From NCBI GenBank assembly GCA_025766275.1, contig JAFKAC010000007.1, positions 1,984,001-2,048,000 on the forward strand: a DNA stretch of 64,000 nucleotides, given 5' to 3'. Position 1 is the first letter of the stretch. Each line of letters starts with the position of its first letter. The translations under genes and the position numbers were made by a program. The stretch is from Lactarius indigo (taxonomy: Eukaryota > Basidiomycota > Agaricomycetes > Russulales > Russulaceae). The notes beneath the pieces were generated by a model. The model was not told where the DNA came from and ran no database searches. It worked only from the letters and a program-made list of their open reading frames with translations. Below, piece after piece: positions 34,160 to 45,691 of this stretch.

Positions 34160-35256
34160 TGTGCGGACACCATCCTGCGTTCTAGAGATTCATTTGAAAT
34201 TCGCATCCCGGGGCTCTACATTGCTAAGTTCTCTCCCATACTCGGTGCACTGATCCGAGACGCCTTCAATTCCACAATACCTGCCAACGCAGAAGCATCC
34301 CTTCCGGCAGTCCAACTGCCCGAGAGCGGCACCACCCTCATCGGCCTCAGTTTTATTTTCCCCCTTGTCCCTACTCCCCCTCCGACATTAGCCATAGAAG
34401 CGACGATGGAGCTCCTCTCAGCAGCTCAGAAGTACGAAGTGAGCACCGTGCTGACACACATACGACTCTGCCTCGCTCAACGAGACCCACCATTCTATTC
34501 ACGACGACAACGCGTTCCGTGCGTATTCCCTCGCTCAGAAGTACGAACTGCGTCAAGAGGCTGTAAATGCGGCGCAGCTCATCTTGAATCTATTTTTCAT
34601 CATCCGGGTTCTGGAGGAAAAGTTCGGTATCATGCTGGGTGCGTTTCTTCATGAACTCTGAATGTTCCGTGAAAGATATCTGACTTAGTCAAAACAGACC
34701 TCCGCGGTTTCAGAGACTCTGGCGCTAGTTCTATGCTGAAAGGCTTAGAGTGTATTTCGCGCGCTTCTTCTGGTATCCCGAACTGGCTTGACTATTTTAT
34801 ATCATTTTGCCGCATTTCCTTTCGTCCGGGATTTCGTAGGATTCCAGAAGGCATGGGTGCAACGCCTCAATGGGAGCACCCGCTGCCCGCATTGTGGCCG
34901 CATGTTACCGCACCATATGGACAACTATAGACACTGTTGTCCGTGACAGTATGGAAAAGGTGAGCATCGTTGATCCTCGACTTTTCCTGTGAAATTGATT
35001 CGAATCCCTCAACAGGCCGGATCAGCTCCCACCATATTAGGAGGAGAAACACATTCTCAAATTCACGTTTGTTTTCCTACAACTCTGTTATCTCTTCCCG
35101 ATCGTCGGACCTTAGGATATTCGCATAAAATATATGTCGGCTCTGCAGAAACATGTTACTACGGATAAGTGCACGTTCTGCCCGGGGGTGCACGCTTTGG
35201 AGGGGGAGAAATATATCGCGGAGCTGGAACGTGCGCTGACCCAAACACGGAACAGG
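34160..35256 (+). pseudogene. BTB gene remnant, second BTB domain lost
   Basis: A frame from about 34172 encodes ADTILRSRDSFEIR and the first BTB domain to QRDPPFY. A frameshift near 34500 follows, then LAQKYELRQEAV in another frame, then a TGA at 34664 where intact paralogues have Trp. The C-terminal helix and CTFCPGVHALEGE segment appear at 35127-35256. The second BTB domain, present in all intact relatives, is missing. Confidence 0.85.
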
Positions 35257-35760
35257 GTAGGCGCTTCAACCAGATGTCACTGCACTTTTTTGATCTGTTC
35301 GCAGACTACGCTCAAGTATTCTTAAGGCTTATATGCCTATCCCAACTGTCCCCGATCGGCGACTATCGCGTTCAGTAATTCAGGGAAACACGCTCCTTGC
35401 GATGCAAGTGGCAGTGCCAGCGGGAAGTCAATTTTGCGGTTAAGTAAACTAAACTTAGACAGAAAGTGTCTCTTATACTGTAAAGAGAGTGTAACGCTAT
35501 GAAGCGAACGTGATTCAGCAGTCATCTGGCTGCGTACACAACTGAGTGGCGTGGGAATTGTCGGTGTCCAACTTCGTACTACTTTACTTGTTGATAACCG
35601 ATAGTGAGTTACCGGTGTGGTACTGGCGCTCGTTCCATTAGGACAATGATGTTAGGGCACAGGACACACCCAGAAATGTGTCATACAAGTGGCTTCGGGT
35701 TATCTTCAAGTTCATAGACCAACAGTGGACATTCTAAAGACCCCTTTACGTTGACCCTCC
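35257..35760. other. Intergenic, upstream of BTB-1
   Basis: No gene is seen. GCGCTCGTT at 35626-35634, 135 bp before the ATG, is shared with the upstream regions of BTB-2, BTB-3 and BTB-5. Confidence 0.6.
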
Positions 35761-37813
35761 ATGATTACCGTCATTCCAGACTCTCCTCAAGCCTCTCCCT
35801 CTGCGGTAGCCGAACTTGTTGAATCTTCTAAAGTACTCTTCGACTACCCCAATGCAGACGTCGTCCTTCGCTCCCGTGACTCCCAGACGTTTCGTGTCCT
35901 CAAGCTTTATCTTATCAAGAGTTCAACCGTGCTCGGAGATCTGATACAAGCAGAAACCGACACCTCTGACACGTCTAATTCAGAAAGTACTCAAACACGG
36001 CTCCCCGAAGTACAGTTACCTGAGAGCAGCGCGATTCTTTCCAGTCTTCTCACTTTCATTTTTCCCGTAAATCCTGTTCTCCCATCAACTCTCCGAGAAA
36101 CTATGGAGCTCCTTTCGGTTGCCCAAGAATACGAGATGGGCTCCGTGCTAACACACATTCGGGGCTCCCTCTCTCGAAAACAACCATTTTTCATCGGTCC
36201 GGAGAATGCTTTCCTCGCTTACTCACTCGCACAGAGGTACCGACTTCAGGAGGAAGCAACTCAGGCGGCGCGACTCACATTGAAGTCCACTTTGACGATC
36301 GAGTCTCTCGAGGACAAGCTCGCCATTATGTCAGGCGCTTATCTTTACCAACTTTGGAAGTATCATCAAAGAGTCCAGGCCCAGCTCAAGCTGAACCTCC
36401 CCTCGTCTGGTGCCTGTGCTATGCTGAAGGGTTTCAATTGTTCTCAAAGTGCTAAGAACGGCAGCCCCTACTGGATCGAGTCGTACATCTGGTCCATAAT
36501 AGACCACCCTTCTCGCTTCGACTCTATTGAGTTTCAAATGGCCCTGGCGCGGCACACCGCAGGTAGTGGTACGACACGGTGTTCATCTTGTCTCCTTATA
36601 CCTGTCGAGAATATGCGCACCTTTTGGACGAACCTGGCTGCCACTGTTTATCGCTGTATGGACGAGGTGAGCATTGTGTATGCGAACTACACACTAAGAA
36701 TATTCTGACACTTTCGCAGGCCGAATCAGAGCTGTCTATATCAGGGATTGAATCGAGTCCGAGTCCATCTACTGTCTCCTTGCCTCTGCCCGAATGCTTA
36801 GACTTGAGCGAGGCGGACGTCGTAGTACGTACCTCGGACCTTTGTAGCTTCCCTGCCCACAAGTCCGTTCTGGCATCCTCGTCCTGGGTATTCAGGGATA
36901 TGTTTACTCTTCCCTGGCCTGCAAACAACGAAATGGTCAACGGACTGCCTGTGGTAGATATATCGGAAGACGCGGAGCTAGTGCGATCCCTCATTACGAT
37001 CTTGTATCCCATCCCTTCAGAATTACCTGCATCATACGACAGGATCCTGGCTTTGCTTGCCGCCGCCCAGAAATACGAGATGAACGCCGTTCAGTCCGCC
37101 ATACGCGCCGAGGTCGCATGCGGGCGGTCACCTACACTGGATAGGGCGCAGGCCTTTCGTGCGTATGCCATCGCGAGCAGCAGCGGACTCACCCCGGAAA
37201 TGGAAATGGCGGCGCGTCTCACTCTGAATCAGCCAATGACATTTGAACACCTCGGAGACGAGTTGCGACTGTGCAAAGGATGGGCGCTCCGCGAGCTTTC
37301 TCGCTTTCGTAAAGGCTACAGAGACAATCTCGTCTCGTGCTTGGGATCATTTCTCAATGTCGACAGCGGCCCCTCAAAAATCTGGGTCGACTGTCCCAGA
37401 CACGTGAGTCATTTTCTGACCAGTGCCTTTATTCTTTGTCTCGCTCGCTCAAAGATTACTCCTGAAACGACCAGTCGAAAAAGTCCCCGCCCGCATTGCC
37501 CCCATGGGTGTACAATTTTTTTAGTCCACTGATCGAAGAGCTGAACCAAGCGTTCACACGTCCGCTCATCAAACCCTCGAGCATTCGCGAAAAATACTTG
37601 GAAGCTCTCCGGAGGCATGCCGCACCGGATCGCTGCACCTTTTGCCTAGGAGTGCACGCTATGAATGGGGATTGGTATTGTATACGGCTGGAGAAAGCAC
37701 CGTACGATGCGTGGGAGAAGGCAAGTGCGGCATTTGCGCTTCGAGGGTATCTTTAGAGTCTGACCACACACCGCATCTTTCTTAAGACGCCCATCGTATC
37801 CGCTTAGACTTAG
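35761..37813 (+). CDS. BTB-1: double BTB/POZ-domain protein
   Basis: BTB domains mediate dimerisation and often adapt substrates to cullin-3 ligases; the cellular role here is unknown. Exons 35761-36666, 36720-37403, 37475-37720 and probably 37808-37813 give about 613 residues. Module 1: BTB (about residues 25-125), helical BACK-like region, CSSC near 285. Module 2: BTB starting LDLSEADVVVRTSD, helical region, C-terminal CTFCLGVHA. Intron 1 follows MDE and intron 3 follows WEK, both phase 0. The last intron would use a GC donor (GCAAGT) and TTAG acceptor, giving a final Thr; read-through would instead stop at 37756. The start is the first ATG before the conserved BTB. Confidence 0.85.
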
Positions 37814-38190
37814 ACACGACTGAGCCAGGCTCTATGAACAATTCCGAGAATTTTAGTTGAGGGGGACCTGTTTCGACGAGAGCGGTGGAATTGTCGTTTT
37901 TGTGATTAGTCCTAATTTTCTCTGTGCATCGTGTGTGTTCTGTAAAGTCTACAATAGTGGGGACGGCTGTTGAACGTTGTGAGGGCTGCGTGAAAGTGTG
38001 GCCTACGACGAGGTAGTGAAGGCGTGAGAACCTTGGTCTGAACCGATCAAAAAATCCATATTTATAACCGGAGAGTTACCGGCACGGTACAACAGTAGCG
38101 CTCGTTACGAGTCGTTACGTTTGGTTATAATTAAGTAGACACCTTCAGGATCATGGCCCAACTGGAAAGCGCCCTTGACCTTGACCTTTC
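37814..38190. other. Intergenic between BTB-1 and BTB-2
   Basis: No gene is visible. GCGCTCGTT is at 38098-38106, 93 bp before the ATG of BTB-2, with a TTTATAA run at 38060-38066. Confidence 0.55.
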
Positions 38191-40248
38191 ATGGCTACCG
38201 TCACCCCAGAACCCCCATCTCCCACTCTGCCAACTGATCTTGTCGAATCCTCTGAAATACTCTTCGACTACCCTGACGCAGATGTCGTTCTCCGCGCCTG
38301 CGACTCCCAGACGTTTCGAGTCCTCAAGCTCTATATTTTCAAGAGTTCTAACGTGCTCAGAGAGCTGATACAAGCGCAAATCGACGCCACCTCTGACACT
38401 GCTGATTCAGAAAGCACTCAAACACGGCTCCCCGAAGTACAGCTTCCCGAGAGCAGCGCAATCCTCTCTAGCTTGCTCACTTTCATTTTTCCCGTAAATC
38501 CCATTCTCCCATCAACTCTCGAGGAAAGGATGGAACTTCTTTCGGTTGCTCAAAAATACGAGATGAGCACCGTGCTAACTCATATTCGGGGTTCTCTTTC
38601 TCGACAACACCCACTTTTCATCAAACCAGAGAACGCTCTCCTCGCTTACTCAATCGCACAGAGATACGAACTTCAGGAAGAGGTTATCCAGGCGGCACGA
38701 CTCACGTTAATGTCCACTTTGACGATCGAGACTCTCGAAGACAAGCTCGGCATTATGCACGGCGCTGATCTTTATCAACTTTGGAAATATCACCAAAAAG
38801 TCCAGACGCAGCTCAGATCGGACCTCCCTTCGTTTGGTGCATGTTCGGCGCTGCAGGGGTTCAACTGTTCTCAATATGCTGAGAACGGTAACCCGTACTG
38901 GATCGAATTATACATCCGGTCCATAATAGAACACCCTCCTCGATTCGACCCTATTGAGTTTCAGATGGCTCTGGCACGGCATACAGCAGGTAGCGGCACG
39001 ACGCGGTGTTCATCCTGTATCCTTATACCTGTCGAGAATATGCGCACCTTTTGGACGACCCTGACTGCCGCCGTTCAGCGCTGTATGGACGAGGTGAGCA
39101 TTGTGTACGCGAAGTACACACTGATAATATTTTGACACTTCCGCAGGCCGAACCAGAGCTATCAATATTGGGAACTGAAACGAGTCCGACTTCATCCGTT
39201 GCCTCCTTTCCTCTACCAGAATGCTTGGACTTGAGCAAGGCGGACGTCGTAGTACGGACCTCAGACCTTACTAGCTTCCCTGCCCACAAGTCCGTTCTGG
39301 CATCCTCGTCCCGAGTCTTCAGGGATATGTTTACTCTCCCTTGGCCTGCAAACAACGAAATGGTCAACGGACTTCCTGTAGTAGATATATCGGAAGACGC
39401 GGAGCTAGTGCGGTCTCTCATTACAATCCTGTATCCCGTCCCTTCAGAATTACCTGCATCATACGAGAGAATACTGGCTTTGCTCTCCGCCGCACAGAAA
39501 TATGAAATGGACGCCGTTCAGTCTTCCATACGCACCGAGGTCGCACGCAGGCCATCACCCACGCTGGAAGGACCGCTGGCCTTTCGTGCGTATGCCATCG
39601 CGAGCAGCAGCGACCTCATCCCGGAAATGGAAATGGCGGCACGCCTCACTCTCAACCAACCGATGACATTCGAACATCTCGGAGACTCGTTGGAATTGTG
39701 CGAAGGATGGGCGCTACGCGAGCTCTCCCGCCTTCGCAAAGGCTGCCGAGACAATCTCGTCTCGTGCATCGAATTATTTCTCAATGTTGACAGTGGCCCC
39801 TCGAAAATATGGGTCGACTGTCCCAAAAAGTGAGTTATCTGCTAGCCAGTGCCTTTCTTTGTCTTTCTCGCTCAAAGATCCCTTCGGAAACGACCAGTCG
39901 AAAACGTCCCCACCCACATTGCCCACGTGGGTGCACAACCTTTTTAGCCCACTGATCGAAGAGCTGAAGCAACCGTTTACCCGTCCACTCATCAAATCCT
40001 CGAGCATTCGTGGAAAATACCTAGAAGCTCTCCAGAAGCATGCCGCGCCGGATTTCTGCACCTTTTGCCTAGGGGTGCACGCTATGAGAGGGGACTGGTA
40101 TTGCACGCGGCTAGAGACAGCGCTGGGTGGGGCCTGGGAATGGACCTGGGAGAAGGCAAGTGCACCGTTTGCGTTTCGAGGGTATCTTTAGAGTCTGACG
40201 GCCCACCACGTCTTTCTTAAGACGCCCACCGTTTCCGCTTAGACATAG
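38191..40248 (+). CDS. BTB-2: double BTB/POZ-domain protein, altered third exon boundary
   Basis: Very similar to BTB-1. Exon 1 is 38191-39093 and exon 2 39147-39829. At the second donor it reads CCC AAA AA|GTGAGT, one base fewer than BTB-1 and BTB-3, so the usual acceptor (exon at 39898) would shift the frame. A strong acceptor CCTTTTTAG at 39947 would restore it, skipping about 16 residues. If the intron is retained the protein ends at 39833, losing the C-terminal CxxC segment. Both modules carry the usual blocks (PDADVVLRACD, CSSC, LDLSKADVVVRTSD, CTFCLGVHA). The end assumes the GC-AG last intron; a read-through stop lies at 40191. Confidence 0.78.
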
Positions 40249-40791
40249 ATACGAACAAGATATGCTCTATGAACGATTTCGAGAATTTTAGTTAAGCGGG
40301 ACCCGTTTTGATGAGAGGTGGAATTGTCGTCGTTGTGATTAGTCCTAAGTTTCTCTGTTGATCATGTGTGTCCTGTACGGTCTACAGTAGTTTGCTGGGG
40401 ACGGCTGTTGAACGTTGAACGTTGAACCCTCTTGTTACCTCTTGGAATTTCAGCAGAGCGTTCTAAAAGCTGGCGCGCCGCTAGAATTACGACCTCAGGA
40501 AGACGTCATTTTCACCGCGACGGGGCCGGGAGGATTGCAGCACAAGTACTGGTGGACATCAACACCTACAGTGTGCGGCTCTTGCGATTGCTTTTCCGCC
40601 GTGTCATGTACTGTACCAAACCATGAAACGATATCAGCCACTCAGACACTGTGCGAGTGAAAAGCCTGGGCGTGGGAACTGTACTGGTGTCCGGCGCTCG
40701 TTACCGGCGTGACACCTAGAAAATGCGTCAGGGGTTCATGCACGTTCATGGCCCAACAGCCTTCGAAAGTGCCCTCGACCCTTGTTCTTTC
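40249..40791. other. Intergenic between BTB-2 and BTB-3
   Basis: No gene is visible. GCGCTCGTT at 40694-40702 lies 98 bp upstream of the BTB-3 ATG. Confidence 0.55.
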
Positions 40792-42892
40792 ATGGCGGCC
40801 GTCATCCATGACTCCTCTCCTCCTGCTGGTCCTGTTGGATCTCCTAATATACTCCTCGACTACCCTGACGCAGATATCGTTCTCCGTTCCCATGATTTCC
40901 AGATGTTTCGGGTGCCCAAGCTTTATATTACCAATAGTTCCAACGTGCTCGGAGAGCTGATACAAGCTGCTTCCGACAGCTCTGACGCCATTGATTCTGC
41001 GAGTGTTCAAACACGACTTCCTGAAGTGCAGCTATCTGAAAGAAGCGAGATCCTCTCTAGCTTGCTCACTTTCATTTTCCCCGTATATCCCATTCTCCCT
41101 TCAACTCTCGAGGAAAGGATGGAGCTTCTGTCGGTTGCTCAAAAATACGAGATGAGCACCGTTCTAACCCACATCCGGGGTTTTCTCTCTCGACAACACC
41201 CGCTTTTCATCAGTCCAGAGAACTCTTTCCTCGCTTACTCACTCGCACAGAGATACCGACTTCGGGAAGAGGCGACCCAGGCGGCACGACTCACGTTAAA
41301 GTCCAGTTTGACGATCGGGACTCTCGAAGACAAGCTTGCCATAATGCCAGGCGCTTATCTTTACGAACTTTGGAAATATCACCAAAGAGTCCAGGTCCAG
41401 CTCAGATCGGACCTCCCCTCGTCTGGTGTAGTTGCGGCGCTGAAGGGTTTCAACTGTTCTCAAAGTTCTAAGAACGGTAACCAATACTGGGTCGAGCTAT
41501 ACATATGGTCCATAATAGACTATCCCTCTCGCTTTGATTCTATTGAGTTTCAAATGGCCCTGGCGCGGCATACCGCAGGTAGCGGCACGACGCGGTGTTC
41601 ATCATGTATACTTATTCCTATCGAGAATATGCGCACCTTTTGGACGACCCTGACTGCCACCGTTCATCGCTGTATGGAAAAGGTGAGCATTGTATATGCG
41701 AGATACACGCTAATAACATTCTGAAACTCCCGCAGGCCGAATCAAGGTTGTCTATCTTAGGGACTGAAACGAGCCCGCGGGGAAATATTGGTACATCTGC
41801 CGCCCCTTTTCAATCTCTCGGATGCTTGGACTTGAGTGAGGCAGACGTCGTAGTACGGACCTCAGACCTTACTAGGTTCCTTGCCCACAAGTCCGTTCTG
41901 GCCTCCTCGTCCTGGGTCTTCAGGGATATGTTTACTCTCCCTTGGCCTCCAAACAACGAAATGGTCGACGGACTTCCTGTGGTAGATATATCGGAAGATG
42001 CGGGGCTAGTACGATCCTTGATTACAATGTTGTATCCCATCCCTTCAGAATTACCTGCATCGTACGACAGGATCCTGGCTCTGCTCGCTGCTGCACAGAA
42101 ATACGATATGGCTGCCGTCCAGTCCTCTATTCGCGCCGAGATCGCACGCAGACCGCCACCTACTCTGGACGGTGTCCTGGCCTTTGGTGCGTATGCTATC
42201 GCGAGCAACAGCGGGCTCAGACCAGAAATGGAAATGGCGGCGCGCCTCACTCTGGATAGACCCATGACGTTTGAATATCTTGGAGACGAGTTGCGATTGT
42301 TCGAAGGACGGGCGCTACGTGAACTAGCCAGCTTTCGCAAAGGCTGCCGAGACAACCTCGTCTCGTGCATCGAATCATTTCTCAGCATTAACGGTGGCCC
42401 TTCGAAAATATGGGTCGACTGTCCCAAACGGGTGAGTCATCTGCTGATCAAGTGCTTTTCTCTTTGTCGCGCTCGCTCAAGGTTCACTCACGGAATGCAG
42501 CCCAAAAATCCCTCGCCCAAAACTTCCCCCCCGCCCACATTGCCCACATGGGTGCACAACCTTTTTAGCCCACTTATCGAAGAGCTGAAGCAAGCATTTA
42601 CAAGTCCACTCATCAAACCCTCGAGCATTCGCGAGAAATACTTGGAGGCCCTCCGGAAGCATGCCGCTCCGGATCTCTGCACATTTTGCTTAGGTGTCCA
42701 CGCTTTGAAAGGGGAGTCGTATTGCACGCAGCTGGAGAAGGCGCTGGCCCAGGCTCGAGAGAAGGCAAGTTCAGCGCTTGCGCTTCGAGAGTATGCCAGA
42801 GTCTGACCACCAGCTACGCTTTTCTCAAGATGCCAGTCGTTTCTTCTTAGACGCGGCTGCGACCAAGCCCCGATCTAGGATTTTTTCGATGA
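40792..42892 (+). CDS. BTB-3: double BTB/POZ-domain protein
   Basis: Exons 40792-41682, 41736-42431 and 42501-42764, plus a possible last exon 42851-42892, give about 630 residues. I chose ATG 40792 because it aligns with the start of BTB-2; an in-frame ATG at 40723 would add 23 residues. Module 1 has PDADIVLRSHD and CSSC, module 2 LDLSEADVVVRTSD and CTFCLGVHA. Intron 2 is 69 nt and divisible by three, so the frame stays open across it. The last donor is GCAAGT; read-through would stop at 42806. I find no disabling change. Confidence 0.87.
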
Positions 42893-43285
42893 TTTCAGTC
42901 CAGGGGGATTCTTTTTTGATGAGGGTGTAATTGTCGTGATCTCAAAGGGTTACGTGGCCTAGTTTTAACTGTGTACTAGTATGTGCTTGAATATGTGTGT
43001 ATTCTGTAAAAATGTTATTTGTGCAGTGTCATCTGGTGATGGCGAAGGGACCAGAGACTCGGGTGGACATCAACACGCACGGTAGGCCGTGCCGGGTTGG
43101 TCGAGAGCCTACACGGTGGGCGCTGCGCTTCAGGGTCACTTTCCAAGATCGTTTCCACCATCACGCATCGCGCATCACGTGCCCCGCTGAGATTATCGAT
43201 CAGAACTGCCCGGGCCGGTACTTGCACCAGTGCTGAATCGACTCTTATGGACATTGAAGGATCCCTAGAATCCCTAGATTCTCCC
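42893..43285. other. Intergenic between BTB-3 and BTB-4
   Basis: No gene is visible. The open frame of BTB-4 extends back to 43097, but that part lacks similarity to paralogues. Confidence 0.5.
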
Positions 43286-45327
43286 ATGGCCGATCACTCT
43301 CCAGACACGTCCTACCCGCAGAATGATACCGGGACCTATGAATCCCCCACGGACCACGTACTCTTCAACGATCCCGAAGCGGATGTCATTCTCCGCTCCG
43401 GTGATTCCCAGATATTTCGGGTACCCAAGCTTTATATCATCCGGAGTTCTACCGTTCTCGGAGAGCTGATACGGGCCGCTTCCAAAACCTCTAGCGCTGC
43501 CAGTGCGGACTCCGCCAGTGCAGGAGCACGGCTTCCCGAGGTCCAGCTGTATGATAGCGGCACAATCCTTTCCTGCCTGCTCACTTTCATCTTCACCGTA
43601 CCTTCCGTTCTTCCACCATCCCTTGACGAAAAGATGGAACTTCTATCGGTGGCACAGAAGTACGAGATGGACACCGTGATAGACCGTATCCGCGACTCAC
43701 TCTCTCAGCAAGACCCACCTTTCCTTCGCAAAGAGAACGCATTCCTGGCTTACTCCCTCGCGCGGAAGTACGGACTGCGTTGCGAAGCAACCCAGGCTGC
43801 GCGACTCACATTAAAGTCCACTTTGACGAATGAAATGTTAGAAGACGTCACCCCAGGTGCTCATCTCCACGAACTTCAGAAATACCACCAAAGAGTCCAG
43901 GCCCAGCTCAAGTTGGACCTCCCCTCGTCTGACGCTGGTACCATGCTTGATGCCTTCGGCTGTACTTCTCAATATACCACCGGTTCCCCACACTGGGTCC
44001 ACTCATACATTGCGTCGATATCAGAAAATCCTTCTTTATTCGATCCTGTTGAGTTCCAGATTGCGCTGATGCGGCATACTACGGGCACGGTTAGTAACGT
44101 CGCCGGGAAATCCGTGGCCGGGTGCTCCTTCTGCACCCAGATACCGGTCGAAACTATGCGCACCTTTTGGACAACCCTGACTGCCGTCGTTCATCGCAGC
44201 ATGGAAAAGGTGAGCGTCGTATATATGTATACACTCAAAACGCACTCAGACGCTTCCGTAGGCCGAGTCAGACCTGTCTATTTCAGCGACGGAAACAAGG
44301 CCTCGGAGCCGTACGGGCTTATCCACAGTTTCTCGTCCTCTTCCCAAATGCCTGGATCTCAGTGGGACAGACGTCGTAGTACGGTCTTCTGACCGTGTCA
44401 ATTTCCCTGTTCATAAAGCGATACTGGCTTCTTCATCTCCAGTATTCAAGGACATGTTTTCTCTCCCTCAGCCCCCGAACAATGGAAAAGTTGACGAACT
44501 TCCCGTGGTAGATTTACCGGAGGACGCGGAGCTCATACGATCCCTCATCACAATCCTGTACCCAATCCCTTCCAAAATTCCTGCGTCATATGACAGAACT
44601 TTGGCTTTGCTTTCAGCCGCACAGAAATATGATATGGACATTGTCCAGTCCTTTATCCGCGATGAAGTTGCACGCAGACAACCCCCCGTACTGGCCGGGG
44701 CGCAGGCTTTCCGCGCGTATGCTATCGCGAGAAGCCGTAGCCTCATCCCAGAAATGAACACAGCCGCCTTTCTTACTTTGGATTACCCGATGACGTTTGA
44801 ACATCTCGGAGACGATTTGCAATTGTTTACAGGACATACACTGCACGAGCTTTCCAACTTCCGGAAAGGTTGTCGAGATGAACTAGTCTCGTGCGTCGAA
44901 TCGTTCTTTAATACCCGCAATGGCCCTTCAAAAATCTGGACTGGCTGTCCAAAAAGCAAGGCCCAGCCGTTGACTAAGAATGCGCCATCACTCCCCGCGT
45001 GGTTGCACGACTGTTTTATACCACAGATCCAAGAGCTGAAGCAAGATTTCACACGCCCACTCATTAACCCATCAACCGTTCGTGCAAAATACCTGGAGGC
45101 TCTGCGAAAGCATGCACAGGAAGCTTCGGGATATTCGGGGCAATGCACCTTCTGCTTAGAGAGACACGTTATGAAAGGGGATGACTATTGCACGCAACTG
45201 GAGCAGGCAATAGCGCGCGCTCGGGAGAAGGCAAGTATTCCATGTCAAGAATAGCCCTGGTGTCTGGATACGTGCTGTGCTTACTTTTACTTTTCACAAC
45301 TTGCAGACATCGTTCGCTTCGACTTAG
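43286..45327 (+). CDS. BTB-4: double BTB/POZ-domain protein
   Basis: Exon 1 43286-44209, exon 2 44262-45230 and last exon 45307-45327 give about 637 residues. The start MADHSPDTSYPQ aligns with BTB-6; an in-frame ATG at 43247 is possible. The mid-module-2 intron of BTB-1 to BTB-3 is absent, as in BTB-5 to BTB-8. The last intron has a GC donor (AAG|GCAAGT) and TTGCAG acceptor, and its spliced end TSFAST parallels TPLKLT of BTB-6, which uses a normal GT donor. Module 1 has PEADVILRSGD and CSFC, module 2 DLSGTDVVVRSSD and CTFCLERHV. Confidence 0.85.
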
Positions 45328-45691
45328 GCAATGCAACGGTCCATTGCGGGTTCTGGGAGCCGGTTACGAAAATTATCATTGTTAAGGGAATAGTCATAAA
45401 CCCGGACTTGAAAGTCTACCAATGACGTAGTTGACGTGGGGCCCTCTTATATGTGTGAAGCATGTAGCATGTGTAGCGACCGGGTGAAAGTGCACAGGGC
45501 CAGCGAAGGCGTGAGAACTATACTCGTCCCAGTCCATACACTGTATCCTGGCCGGCGCTCGTTAGGTTAGGACTAACCCGCGTCAGACTCGGACGTCCGT
45601 GTTAATACGTTACTATAACTTGAATGGCCCAATAGATAATGCATCGATAATAGCCCATTTCGAAAGTGCCTGGACCCTTGACCCTTCTTTC
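45328..45691. other. Intergenic between BTB-4 and BTB-5
   Basis: No gene is visible. GCGCTCGTT at 45555-45563 lies 137 bp before the BTB-5 ATG. Confidence 0.55.

Noticed and set aside
34985..35005. A GATTCGAATCC string resembling a tRNA T-arm
   Set aside because: No acceptor, D or anticodon stems around it; it lies in the BTB remnant.
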